Source: Charina bottae (lineage: Eukaryota; Chordata; Lepidosauria; Squamata; Charinaidae). From it: 64,000 nt of DNA. The position numbers and the translations under genes were made by a program. Below, piece after piece: positions 42,301-52,534 of the stretch (its first letter is position 1; the number at the start of each line of letters is the position of its first letter). Where the stretch lies: contig JALMGJ010000006.1 in the NCBI GenBank assembly GCA_023362775.1, forward strand, positions 6,657,001 to 6,721,000. Direction: 5' to 3'. The notes beneath the pieces were generated by a model. It was given only the letters and a program-made list of their open reading frames with translations, was not told the DNA's origin and did no database searches.

Positions 42301-42523
42301 CACATAATGAGAAGACAGGATACCCTGGAGAAGATGCTGATGCTAGGGAGAGAGGAAGGCAAAAGGAAGAGGGGCCGACCAAGGGCAAGATGGATGGACG
42401 ATATTCTGGAGGTGACAGACTCAACCATGGGGGAGCTGGGGATGGTGAAGGCCGACAGGAAGCTCTGGCGTGGGCTGGTCCATGAAGTCATGAAGAGTCG
42501 GAAGCGACTGAACGAATAAACAA
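39310..42523 (+). mobile_element. BovB (RTE) LINE, near full length
   Basis: It is 3214 bp, flanked by the 10-bp duplication ATGGATTGTT (39300-39309 and 42524-42533). The 5' region has the conserved BovB sequence GGCAACCCACCCCAGTATTC. The 3' end is GAGTCGGAAGCGACTGAACG followed by AATAAACAA. One long frame with endonuclease and RT is interrupted once. Confidence 0.95.
39492..42519 (+). pseudogene. BovB endonuclease-reverse transcriptase, single frameshift
   Basis: The frame is open for 923 codons (39492-42263). The endonuclease covers roughly residues 70-315: IGTWNVRSMSQGKLDVVIGE at the start, GDWNAKVGSQ with a catalytic Asp, and SSDHELLIAKFRI at the end. The RT covers about residues 480-800: YIPIPKKGSTKECSNYR, IYFCFIDYSKAFDCVDHNKL, GVRQGCILSSYLFNLYAE and the active site [11 protein letters not shown] frameshift at about 42190 moves the reading to the frame 42196-42519 ([20 protein letters not shown] to a stop at 42519), completing the normal C-terminus. 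It encodes the enzyme for target-primed reverse transcription. With one repairable lesion it is a recent insertion. Confidence 0.95.
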
Positions 42524-43033
42524 ATGGATTGTTGTTGTTTTTTTGTAAATATTTTATTTATACACATAAATCAACAATAATACAATACCATATATACATT
42601 ATACAACATACAACATATAAACGTATAATATATATCAATCAGTATCTTTTCTACCTTCTATGCCTCCATCTTCTTCAACACATCCAAAACGTTCTGTTAT
42701 TTTTAACCTACAATCTTTAATCCTTTTTCTCCTACTCCTCTCAACATACTTGTACCTTCTAAGATCTCTTCTTTCCCTTTTTATACTTACTCCAACCTTC
42801 TCCTCTTTCTATAAATCCACATTCCTCTTTTCTTTCTTTCTTTTCTTTCTTTCTTATATTTTAGCTGTACTCACACAACATTTAAACAACACATAACAAA
42901 AAGCAACAAAGAAAACTAAAATGGACTTCCTACTTTCTCATCAAAAATATCTATACTACATTTCTATAATAAATTCTATATAATATATGGTTACTTTTTA
43001 TTTACTCTTTATATATATAATACAATAACTTGT

Positions 43034-43560
43034 TTACATTAAATTTACTATTTGTATTTTTTGTGTTTTTTCTATATATCTATAAAATGGGTCCCAACAT
43101 AACTTAAATTCTTCTTGATTTTTGTCATTTAATAAATCTGTTAATTTTGCCATCTGGATTAGATCCATTGTTTTTAATAACCATTCCTCAATTGTGGGTA
43201 TACCATCCTCTTTCCAATGTTTGGCAAATATAATTCTAGCCGCTATTATTAAATAAAATAATAATTTCCCATATTTTTTGTGTATTTCCGGTTTTAAAAA
43301 TCCTAATAAATACATGTCTGGTATAATTGTTAAATCTTCATCCAATATTTCACATATTATTTGATGTATTTTTATCCAATATTTTTTTGTTTCTTTACAA
43401 GACCACCATGCATGAAAAAATGTGCCCGTTTCTTTTTTACATTTCCAACATTTGTTTGATAGTCAAGTATTTGGCGTTATGTACCACCTGTACATCATTT
43501 TGTAGAATTTTTCTTTCATGTTATAGTTCAATGTAAATTTTAAATCTTTTAACCACATAT
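43034..43560 (-). pseudogene. L1-A ORF2, C-terminal region
   Basis: The minus strand reads MYRWYITP-like sequence, a CWKC-type zinc region near 43440-43480 and, in a 103-residue frame, PDMYLLGFLKPEIHKKYGKL, ARIIFAKHWKEDGIPTIEEW and FYRYIEK. It matches the L1-H C-terminus at 33700-34500. It is out of frame with the main RT frame. Confidence 0.8.
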
Positions 43561-43571
43561 CTTCCCATATT

Positions 43572-45152
43572 TCAAATTGTATCTTGTGACCTAAATTTTT
43601 TTTCCCAATTACTCATGCATTTCTTTTTTTGTATATTTACCGAATTATTTGAAATTAATATCTTGTATATTTTTGAAATCAAATGATCTTTATCTTTCCA
43701 TAGGACGATGTCCCAATTTTTTACACTTTCTTTAAATTTAAAATTTTTACTATCTACTCTGAACTGTTCTTTAATTTGAGCATAAGAGAACCAATTGCAG
43801 TTTATTCCCTCATTTAATAAATTTTCTCTTGATTTTAAATTATAATTTGATCCTTCAAAAGATAATAGATTTTTATATGTAATCCAATTTCCTATATTTA
43901 AGTTTCCATGCCATGTAAAGGCCTCGTGTGGTGATATCCAAAGAGGTATATTTGGTAAAATAGTATTTTTGTATTTGTTCCAAATTTTTAGAATTGATTT
44001 TCTAATGGGATGGTGATTGAATGCTATATTTGCTTTAATTTTGTTATACCATAGGTATCCGTGCCAGCCAAATTTTAGATCATGTCCTTCTAAATTTAGT
44101 AATTTTTTGTCTTCCAATCTTATCCAATCTTGAAGCCACCAAAGAATACATGCCTCATAATATAATTTTAAGTTAGGAAGATCAAGACCACCGTTTTCTT
44201 TAATATCTTGTAAAAATTTAAATTTTATTCTTGGCTTTTTGCCTTGCCAAATAAATTTCGCCAGTTCTTGTTGCCAGTTCTGAAAAGTCTTTTGCGTTAT
44301 CACGATTGGTATAGTTTGGAATAGAAAAATAATTTTTGGTAATATATTCATTTTTATTGTTGAGATTCTACCCAAGAATGACAGATGTAAATTTTTCCAA
44401 AGTTTTAAATCATTTTTTATATTAGTCCATAATTTTGTATAATTATTTTTAAATAAATCTGAATTATTAGATGTTATATCCACTCCTAGATATCTTAGTC
44501 TTTTAACATTTACAAATCCCGTATTCTGTTCCATATTGTGAATGGTTCTTGGATCCATATTCAAATTTATCATCTTAGTTTTGTGTTTATTTATTTTAAG
44601 CCCTGCCAATTCACCAAAATCTTGAATTTTTTTTAATAAATGTTTAATCGAAATTTCTGGGTTTTGTAAAGTTATAACCATATCATCTGCGAATGCTCTT
44701 AATTTATAATTTTCCTGTTTTATTTTTATCCCTTCTATTAAATTATCTTTTCTAATATTTTCTAATAACACTTCTAATACCAAGATAAAAAGGAGTGGTG
44801 AGATTGGACAGCCTTGTCTAGTACCTCGACTTATTTGACAGTCCTGGGTAGTTTCTCCATTTACCACTATTTTGGCAATTTGCCGTGTATATATGGCTTG
44901 GATGGCTTTTATAAATTTTTCCCCATATTCCAGTCTTTCCAAAATCTTTATCATAAAATCCCAATTTAGGTTGTCAAAAGCTTTTTCAGCATCTAAAAAT
45001 AACAGTAGAATTTGTTTTTCTTTATGGACTTTTGCGTATTCAATCAAATTTATAATAGTTCTAATATTATCCTTGATATGTCTTTTTGGTAAAAAACCAG
45101 ATTGATCCATATTTATTGTGTTTTGTAGAATCTCTTTTAATCTATTGGCCAA
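43572..45152 (-). pseudogene. L1-A ORF2, reverse transcriptase domain
   Basis: The 526-residue open frame carries the RT core: MDQSGFLPKRHIKDNIRTII, LLLFLDAEKAFDNLNWDFMI (motif A), SRGTRQGCPISPLLFILVLE (motif B) and LRAFADDMVITL (catalytic FADD). YLGVDITSNNSDLFKNNYTK and LWKNLHLSFLGRISTIKMNI follow, then the long post-RT region with WQQELAKFIWQGKKPRIKFK. It supplies the enzyme for target-primed reverse transcription. The frame closes after SQDTI at 43572 through a frameshift. Confidence 0.93.
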
Positions 45153-46268
45153 AATACTGGTAAAAGTTTTATGTTGGCATTTGTCCAGGTTTCCGGTATT
45201 GTGTTTCCTGTTAATACTGAATTTAGTAATAAATTAAATGGTTTTAATAATTGATCTTGAAATACTTTGTAATACATTGCAGTAAATCCATCTGGACCTG
45301 GAGTTTTACCTGATTTCTGTCTTTGAATGGCACTTGAGATCTCTTGAATAGTTATGGGTTCATTTAACCTATCTTGCTATGATTTAGATATTGTTTGTAA
45401 ATTGCTTTCTGTTAAATATCTGTCTGCCTTTTCTATATCTAATTGTTGTTTTTGGTATAATATTGTATAAAATTGATGAAATACTTTTTTGATACTGGTA
45501 TTATCATTTAATTCTAGCCCTTTACTGTATCTTTAATTTTATTTATGATTTTTTTCCTTCTTCTTTTCTTAACTTAAATGCTAACCATTTACCTGCTTTA
45601 TTAGCGTATTGAAAGTTTCTCTGTTTAATATCTTCGGTTGTTAATATTTCTATTTGCTTTTGTAATATAATAATTTGGTTTTTTATATCTTTATCTCCTG
45701 GTTTACGTTGCAACTCAATTTCTTTTATTTTAATTTGTTCACATAATTTTGAAAATTTTTGTAGTTTCATTTTTTTATAATATTTGCCTAAAGATATAAA
45801 ATGGCCTCTCATATAGGCTTTACTTGCGTCCCATATAGTATTTATATTTGTGTTTTCTTTCATATTTAATTTGAAAAATTCTATTAATTTGACTTTGCTC
45901 TCTTCCAGATATACTTTATTTTTTAGAATGGATTCATTAAGTCTCCATCTATATTGTATAGCGGATGTTTTTAAATTTAATTGTATTGCGTTATGATCTG
46001 ATATTATTTTTGCTAATATTTTGACATCTTCAACTTTATTTAGTAAATTTTTTGACGTCCAAATCATATCTATTCTGGAAAGAGAGTGAAATCTATTTGA
46101 AAAGAAAGTAAAGTCTTTGGCATTGCCCATTTTATATCTCCAGGTATCCATCATTTCTAAATTGTTCGTTTCAAAAAAAATCTGAGGTAATTTTCCTTGA
46201 TTTGCTTTTATATAATTATCAGATTTCCTATCTAGAGCTGGATTAATAACACCATTCCAATCACCCAT
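45153..46268 (-). pseudogene. L1-A ORF2, endonuclease C-terminal half and linker
   Basis: A 241-residue frame (45543-46268) starts MGDWNGVINPALDRKSD (endonuclease GDWN motif). It continues with RIDMIWTSKNLLN and IISDHNAIQLNL (catalytic S/D-H), then a coiled, lysine-rich linker. From 45540 to 45153 the reading is in other frames (PGPDGFTAMYYKVFQ-like RT lead-in near 45290). The SINE composite at its upstream edge splits the endonuclease. Confidence 0.87.
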
Positions 46269-46275
46269 AATTATC

Positions 46276-46370
46276 CAATTCTTATTTTATTTATTTGTCT
46301 TATTTATACCCTGCCTATCCCCTCCCTACTGGAGGACTCTAGGCGGCTTACAACATTCAATTACATATCA
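46276..46370. repeat. Interspersed repeat fragment with CCTGCCTATCCC motif
   Basis: A (TTATTT)n lead, CCTGCCTATCCCCTCCC, then GGACTCTAGGCGGC. It is a diverged member of the family at 31014 and 33596. It begins exactly where the L1-A endonuclease frame stops, so it forms one side of the composite insert. Confidence 0.5.
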
Positions 46371-46384
46371 ATTATACATCATTA

Positions 46385-46605
46385 CAATTTTTACCGCGCG
46401 ATAGGGAGAGGGGAAGGGAACCGGGTCTTCAGCTGCAGGCATTGGACTACATGTCCCAGAATGCCTCGCTCCGCACCGGCTGCTGACGTCCAGGAAGCTG
46501 TTATTTCCGGATCCGTCGTCCTCCGCCGCCATCACCGTTCTCCAGGTCTTTCTTGGATCGAGGACGACCCTCCAATGGACGCCCGCAAATTGCCCCACGT
46601 GAGTG
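46385..46605 (+). promoter_or_regulatory. Promoter-like CpG segment with ZNF143-type, CRE, ETS and YY1-like sites
   Basis: This GC-rich segment stands out in an AT-rich L1. It contains ACTACATGTCCCAGAATGC (46448-46466), which fits the ZNF143/STAF consensus. It also has TGACGTC (46485-46491), CAGGAAGC and TTTCCGGA (ETS-like), and GCCGCCATC (YY1-like, near 46527). This combination is typical of TATA-less housekeeping promoters. It could be a captured first-exon region or part of an unknown repeat. No coding frame is convincing. Confidence 0.45.
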
Positions 46606-46767
46606 GTACCCATTTATCTACTTGCTATATTAGCTTTTGAATCGCTGGGTTGGCAGAGAGCTAGGGCTAGTGACGAGAGCTCACCTCGCCATGCGGTTTC
46701 GAACTGCCAACCTTGTGGTCGGCAGTCTAACGGCTCAGTGGTTTAACCCGCTGAGCCACCGCGCCCC
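46606..46767 (-). mobile_element. tRNA-headed SINE fragment in L1-A
   Basis: The minus strand starts GGGGCGCGGTGGCTCAGCGG (A box) and has GGCAGTTCGAAACCG (B box). It then runs through the body to GGTACCACTC, where it is replaced by the promoter-like segment. The BovB-like tail is missing. Confidence 0.75.
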
Positions 46768-46789
46768 TATTTGACAATTCTGTTAAACA

Positions 46790-47160
46790 ATTCATCAATA
46801 TTTTAAAAAAATTATTCTGATTATCGTTTGGGGCATAGACACCTACTAGTACAACTTAGGTGTTTTGAATTTCAATTTCAATTACAATAAATCTTCCCTT
46901 ATCATCTACTTTTATTAATTGTGGTTTTCAGTTTGGTTTAATATAGCATACAATCCCATTCTTTTTGTTTTCATTTTTGTTGTGAATTCTAGTCCTATTT
47001 TTTTATTACTTAACAGTTTGCTATCTTTGCCTCTAATGTGTGTTTCTTGTAAACATATTATATCCAAATTGTATTTGTAAAGAATGTGAAAAGTTCTATT
47101 TCTTTTTATTGGAGAGTTCAATCCATTTATATTCCATGACAAACATTTTATTTTATTCAT
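46790..47160 (-). pseudogene. L1-A ORF2, endonuclease N-terminal half
   Basis: The frame starts at 47160 with MNKIKCLSWNINGLNSPIKR, the start of an L1 endonuclease, and has DIICLQETHIRGKDSK with the catalytic Glu. The start codon overlaps the ORF1 stop by 8 nt (47153-47160). It is frameshifted after NQTENHN and then cut by the SINE composite at about 46780. Confidence 0.88.
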
Positions 47161-48010
47161 TGTCTGATTGGCTGTCTAATTCTTGAGCATCCACTACTTG
47201 TGCAAAGATTTTAAATTTTTCTGATAATTTTTCTTTTGGGGGACTATTTCTTGGTATAGGATTAGTATCTTTTTCTATCTTTCTAAGAAAATCTTTTGCT
47301 TTTTCCAGTGAATTTAATTTAAATCTTTGTTCTTTATATAACACATTTATCTATAAGTAATTTTTTTCCTTTTCAGGACATCAGTCAAAAAATAATATTC
47401 TTTTCTTTTTTTCAGTATAGTAGCAGGAATCTCTTTGAACATTTGAATGTCTCTCCCTTCTACATTTATTTTCTTGTCAAATCCTGTTTGTAAAATCAGG
47501 TCTCTTAATTTTTTTCTGCTAAACTCAATCACCATATCTCTTGCTATGTTATGTTCTTTTGCATATCTTGAGTTGACTCGGTACATTACTTCTATTTCTT
47601 CTTCTAGTTGTTCTTTTTCCCAGTCTTATAAAATCAGCCAAAGCTTGGGTAATTGTGTTTTTAATTTCAGTCTCTTTTCCTTCCTTTAGACCTCTGATTC
47701 TCAAGCAATTTTCTTTTTGTTTTAGTTCCAGTAAAGATATTTTATCCATTTCCTCATCTTTATGTTTTTCCATTGTTTTGATTTTTTCTTTCATTCCTTT
47801 TATTTCCATTTGAAATCTTTGTTCCATGCTATCTAATTTTGTATATAATGATCTTTCAAAACCTTGTATTTTTTCTTCCAATACTGAAGTTACATTTGTT
47901 GTAATGCTTTGAATGGCTTTTTTTGTAAAGTCTTCAAATAGTAGCTTTAGCCATTCTCCTTTGTCTTCAGATAAGTCTGAACTTCTTCTTGTCATTTTCT
48001 TTGAAGCCAT
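47153..48010 (-). pseudogene. L1-A ORF1 protein
   Basis: The start at 48010 gives MASKKMTRRSSDLSEDKGEW. A coiled-coil region follows (FQMEIKGMKEKIKTMEKHKD), then LLELKQKENCLRIRGLKEGK, the start of the RRM-like domain. After frameshifts near 47570 and 47345 the C-terminal domain continues with MVIEFSRKKLRDLILQ, FKEIPATILKKRKEYYFLTD and LYKEQRFKLNSLEKAKDFLR. It is the RNA-binding chaperone of the L1 particle. Three frames are needed, so it is a pseudogene. Confidence 0.9.
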
Positions 48011-48558
48011 TTTTCAAATTGAATTAATTATCACCAGTTAAGTAGCAATAAGTTTAGTCTAATTTCTTTTCTCAAACAGTCAAAATGGCGATTTTAAATA
48101 ATTAATAATAGTCACTTTCACTTACTCTAACGGCAATTCAACAATTCAGCGTCTCAGCCACTTTCTTTGGACCTTTAACTCAATGTTTCTTGATAAGAAA
48201 GTTTTTGTTACTTGCAAATTAGTTCACACTTTTAAGTATTGTGAAAGAGTAACAGAAATGGCAGCTCTCCCAAACGGGAAATAACGAAGGTAGTCGCTCA
48301 CCCGACTTCTTGGCTTACTTTCGCTGCTGTAGTTCTTCTGGCTGAGAAAGCTAAAGTGTCAGCCTGCTTTCCCTCCGCGGCGCCAAGAAGCTGCAGGACT
48401 TTTTATTTCTATCGGGTTCGCCCTTATTTTGGCTACCCAGCCGATCCTTTGCACTCCAAAAACGCTCCCAAAAATCGGCAATTTTCTTCATTAATTACAA
48501 AATTAAGAAGAGCTGTTCTCCACACGTCCGCTCGCCATTTCTGTACACCGGAAGTCCT
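48011..48558 (-). promoter_or_regulatory. L1-A 5' UTR / internal promoter region
   Basis: This 548-bp non-coding stretch lies between the ORF1 start and the upstream target duplication at 48559. GC content rises towards the 5' end (48360-48550), as expected of an L1 internal promoter. I see no repeated monomers. Confidence 0.65.
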
Positions 48559-48641
48559 ATGGATTGTTCTTTTGTTGGTATATTTAAATTTATCATCTTT
48601 GTTTTTTGCCTCTTTATTTTAAATCCAGCCAAATCTCCATA
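48559..48641 (-). mobile_element. Host L1 (L1-H), ORF2 segment 4
   Basis: The minus strand reads YGDLAGFKINKTKTK-like RT sequence followed by MINLNIPTKEQSI. It is the direct continuation of SILEHKSGF at 39309 across the L1-A and BovB insertions, and of KIQEYGDLAG across the gypsy element. Confidence 0.85.
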
Positions 48642-48982
48642 TGTAAGGCGCTCCATCCGATATCTGTAATCTTCCTGCTCTAGAGTAACTCACCGAGGCA
48701 TGAGCTCTTAGAAGTAGAATAGTTTATTACAGGATACAGAAGCTAGCACGAACAAAGACTGGAATGCCGATTCTAGGAACAACAAGCACATTTAAACCTT
48801 TCCCTCCCCCAGGGTCCTTTGCTGCTGACACGTGTGGTCAGGTCTACCCGGTTGCTCCGGCAACCGCCTCCCAGATGTGTATTCCCGAGCGTCGGGTGGA
48901 TGTCAGCTTCGCGCCACTTCCAGTCTTCTGATGAGCTCTTTGTCTGCCTGCCATTTTGTTAGAGATCAGGTGATCTCTGACA
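48642..48982 (-). repeat. gypsy-1 3' LTR
   Basis: 341 bp, TGTCAGAGAT to GCCTTACA on the minus strand. A polypurine-rich GTTTTGGGGCGGGAGCA (48983-48999) precedes it. Confidence 0.92.
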
Positions 48983-49017
48983 TGCTCCCGCCCCAAAACT
49001 CACCCCCCTGGTTCCCT

Positions 49018-50440
49018 TCAGTGGGGTTTGTCTGGGAATTCTTTATGGAACTTCTTGACTAATTTAGGGGCGCGTGTGTGTTTGGCGCTGACCCATTCCT
49101 TGTCTCCAATTGGTAGATGTTGCCACTTCACTAGGTACTGTAGCTGCCCCTTGTGTCTTCTGGAGTCCAGGATTCTATCAATCTCAAAATGTGGTTCGCC
49201 CTCCACCAACAACGGGGGGGGGGGGTTCCTCTGGTTCAGGGTGCCAGTGTTGTGAACTGTGGTGTTGTTTCAACAAACTGATGTGGAACACAGGATGCAC
49301 CTTTCTTAGCGCTTTTGGCAATTGTAATTTTGCCGCTACTGGGTTGATGACCTCAATGATTGGGAATGGACCTATGAATTTTGGTGCCAATTTCCGTGAT
49401 GGTTGTGTTGCCCGCAGATTTTTTGTTGACAAATACACCTTGTCTCCTACTCTTAATTCCCATTCTTCCCCCCTCTTGCGGTCCGCATATTTTTTGTAAC
49501 TAGCTTTGGCTTCCTGCAATGTTTGCACCATGACTGGCCAATTGCTGCTTAGTTTTTCTATCCATTCATCCGCTTTTAGGGGTTGTGGCAATTCCGTGTT
49601 GTGTGACATGGCCAATTCGGGGATATTTACAAAGTCCTGCCCTGTGGCGACTTTAAATGGCGAAAACCCCGTGCTTTGATGTACCGTGTTGTTATAAGCA
49701 ACCTCTGCGAACGGCAACAGTTCCGCCCAATCGTTCTGTTGGTAGTTAGTGTAACATCTAAGGTATTGCTCCAATGTAGCATTCAGACGTTCGCTCGCAC
49801 CATCCGTGCAAGGATGGAACGCACTGCTGAGCCCCTGTGCCGCTCCAATTAATTTAAAAAAAGCCCGCCAAAATTTGGAAGTAAAAGTGCTGCCGCGATC
49901 GCTGATTATGCGTTCCGGCGTTCCGTGGGCTCTATAGATGTGTTGTATGAACAGTCTAGCTAGTTTTTGGGCATTCGGTATTCCTTTGCATGCAATGAAG
50001 TGTGCCTGCTTGGAGAATAAATCCGTGACTACCCAAATTGCCGTGTTCTTTTTGCTCACCAGCAAATCTCCTATGAAGTCCATGGCGATTTGCTTCCATG
50101 GTTGTGAGGGGTTTGCTACTTCCTGCAGCTTCCCTGTGGGTTTCCCAATTTTCCTTTTGGCTATTGCGCACACTGGGCATGAGCGCACATAGTCTTTAAC
50201 GTCAGTGCGCAAGGATGGCCACCAAAATTTGCGTCGGATTAAGTGTAGCGTTTTTACGAAGCCAAAATGCCCTGCCGTTTTGTGATCATGATGCATGGTC
50301 AAGACCTTTTGCCTTAAGGGCTCAGGGACATAGGTTTTGTTGTCCTTCCACCCCACTCCATCCTTCTCCACTAGGTTAATTGTTTGTTCTCCCCCCACCA
50401 GGTGTCCGTTACTGTTGCCGCCCGCAGCTCGGCTGTCCAC
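49018..50440 (-). pseudogene. pol: gypsy-1 integrase with C-terminal chromodomain
   Basis: The 418-residue frame shows the zinc-binding region (HHDHKTAGHFGFVKTLHLIR, SCPVCAIAKRK) and the catalytic core with QIAMDFIGDLL, ERIISDRGSTFTSKFW and CTDGASERLNATLEQ. YADRKRGEEWELRVGDKVYL and GPFPIIEVINPVAAKLQLPK then lead to HPVFHISLLKQHH, the GPF/Y-type module. After a run of about 12 G residues (49206-49217) the frame shifts into the chromodomain HFEIDRILDSRRHKGQLQYL, VKWQHLPIGDKEW. A chromodomain of this kind binds methylated histone tails and can guide integration. Confidence 0.93.
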
Positions 50441-51795
50441 GGGTCGCTTTCATCCGCGCGCTTCGCGCTGCTGCGGATGATTGCCATGTTGCCTTCCCCC
50501 CTCCCTTCTGTTATTGCTGAGCTCTGTGCCTCCACTGGCTGAGAGGGGATGAGGGATTCAATGACCTCTTCCATTTTGCTCTCATGTTGCGGCAAGCGTG
50601 ATAACGCGTCTGCCAAGTAGTTTTTTCCCCCAGGAAAATACTTCAACGTGAAGTTGAATCTGCTAAAAAATTCTGCCCACCTGAGGTGCTTAGGGTTCAA
50701 CTTCCTGGGTGATTTGAGAGCTTCCAAATTTTTATGGTCCGTCCACACTTGGAACAGCTCTGCTGTGCCTTCTAAGAGATGTCGCCACGTGCTTAGGGCA
50801 TGTTTGACAGCGAAAGCTTCTTTTTCCCAAATATGCCATCTTTTCTCCGTCAGGTTAAACTTTCGGGAAATGTAAGCGCATGGTCTTAGTTTCCCCGTGT
50901 CATCTGCCTGCAAAAGTATGGCCCCCACTGCGCTAATTGATGCATCTGTGTGTATCACAAATGGTTTGTCAGCTTCTGGGTGCTTGAGTATGGGTTCTCT
51001 TGTGAACATTTCCTTTAGACTATCAAACACTGCCTGGCATTCCTGCGTCCACACGAGTTTCGTGCTCGGTGATGGGGCTTTCGCATTTGCTCCCTTGCCT
51101 TTTGTCTTTAACAGGTCAGTCAGGGGCAGTGCGATTTGCGCGAAATTCTGAATGAATTGCCTATAAAACCCCGCAAAACCGAGGAACGCTTGTAGCTGTC
51201 TGCGAGTACGGGGGGGCTGCCAGCCTAGGACTGCCTTGACTTTTTCAGGGTCCATCTCAATGCCCTCATGTGAAATGCGATACCCCAAGAAGTCTAACTG
51301 CTCCCTGTGAAATTCACATTTCTCGAGTTTTACATACAGCTTTGCCTCCAATAACTTCTCGAGTACCCTCTTAACTAACTCCATGTGTTCTTCCAGATTC
51401 TCAGAAAATATTAATATATCGTCCAAATATACAATTACCCCTTTATACAAAAATTCATACAATACCTCGTTTATGAACCTCATGAAAATTCCTGGTCCCC
51501 CCGCAATCCCAAACGGGAGCACCCTGTATTGGAACGATCCCAATGGGCAATTGAATGCTGTTTTCCATTCGTCCCCCTCCCTTATGCGAACACGATAGTA
51601 GGCTTCTCTGACGTCTAGTTTTGTAAAGATTTTTCCTTTTGATAACTGGGCTAACATGTCTTTTAACAACGGTAGGGGGTATTGTCTGGTAACCGAAATT
51701 GCATTGAGCCCCCTGTAGTCCGTGCAGAGTCGGAGTGAGCCGTCCTTTTTCTTCCTGAACAGGACGGGCTGCAAGGGGGGAGTTGGCTGGCTCAA
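50371..51795 (-). pseudogene. pol: gypsy-1 reverse transcriptase and RNase H
   Basis: The 474-residue frame has the RT motifs DGSLRLCTDYRGLNAISVTR, GKIFTKLDVREAYYRVRI, FQYRVLPFGIAGGPGIFMRF and the active site VIVYLDDILIF. The RNase H includes KPFVIHTDASISAVGAILLQ, EKEAFAVKHAL and FQVWTDHKNLEAL. It is joined upstream to the protease frame by a frameshift at about 51770 and downstream to integrase by one near 50400. Confidence 0.94.
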
Positions 51796-52534
51796 TAAAC
51801 CCCCTTGCCAAGTTCTTATCTATGAAGTTGCGCAGCTCTTGCAGTTCCTTTTGCGTCATAGCATACATCTTGGGCTTGGGGAAAGGTGCCCCAGGGATGA
51901 GATCGATGGTTGCGTCTGACTGTCTATGGGGGGGTTCCTGTTCACATTCCCTTTTGTCAAATACCTCTGCTACTGACAAGTATTTCTCCGGAATTGCGTT
52001 GGAGAGAGTGCTATCACCTTTATCCTGCTCCCCCTCTTCCAATTCCAACCCCGTTGCCCCCAACTCGACGTAGTCCGGTGGGCTACTATAGTCCAAGTCC
52101 TGATAATTCCCATCCGTAAATTCCAACTCTCCCGAGACCCAATCTACCTTGGGGTTTCTTGCCCTCAACCATTTTAATCCTAACACAATGGCCCGTGTTG
52201 CGATGGGAGCCACTAAGAATCGTAATGTCTCCACATGCGTTCCCAATGTCATTTGAAGTCCTTCAGTGTAAAATTCCACTGGCCCCCCTTTCAGTTCAGA
52301 CCCATCTAATTGGCAAAATGTGATGGGGGTTTTAAGTTTACACAAGTCCAGGCCCATCTTTTTGGCTACATTCGGGTGTATCAAGTTCCGCGAACAGCCC
52401 GAATCTAACATGGCAACTCCCGCATACTGTTTCCGTCCCCCCAGTGTTTTTAACTGTACTTTCAGGTGCATTGTCGGGTTGTTGTGACTACTGCCTTTGC
52501 GCCCTTTTGTGGAGGTCTGTCCTGTGGCGCTCAT
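51771..52534 (-). pseudogene. pol: gypsy-1 pol N-terminus and aspartic protease
   Basis: The Met at 52534 (MSATGQTSTKG) overlaps the gag stop as TAATG. The protease signature MLDSGCSRNLIHPNVAKKMG is visible, then IVLGLKWLRARNPKVDWVSG and the RT lead-in KMYAMTQKELQELRNFIDKN. The frame ends in the frameshift at about 51770. Confidence 0.9.

Larger units (their letters stand above)
42534..48558 (-). mobile_element. L1 LINE, full length (L1-A)
   Basis: It is about 6.0 kb between ATGGATTGTT at 42524-42533 and at 48559-48568. It has a short A-rich tail at the low end and a GC-richer 5' UTR at 48011-48558. ORF1 is at 47153-48010, and ORF2 spans 47160 to about 42900 in several broken frames. A repeat/SINE composite is inserted at 46276-46767. 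It sits inside another L1 (L1-H). Confidence 0.93.

Noticed and set aside
40397..42491. Long minus-strand frames (up to 186 residues)
   Set aside because: Antisense shadows of the BovB endonuclease-RT frame.
49206..49217. G-run as a programmed frameshift site before the chromodomain
   Set aside because: A homopolymer of about 12 G is more simply explained by slippage mutation or a sequencing error; gypsy-2 shows no such run at the visible end.
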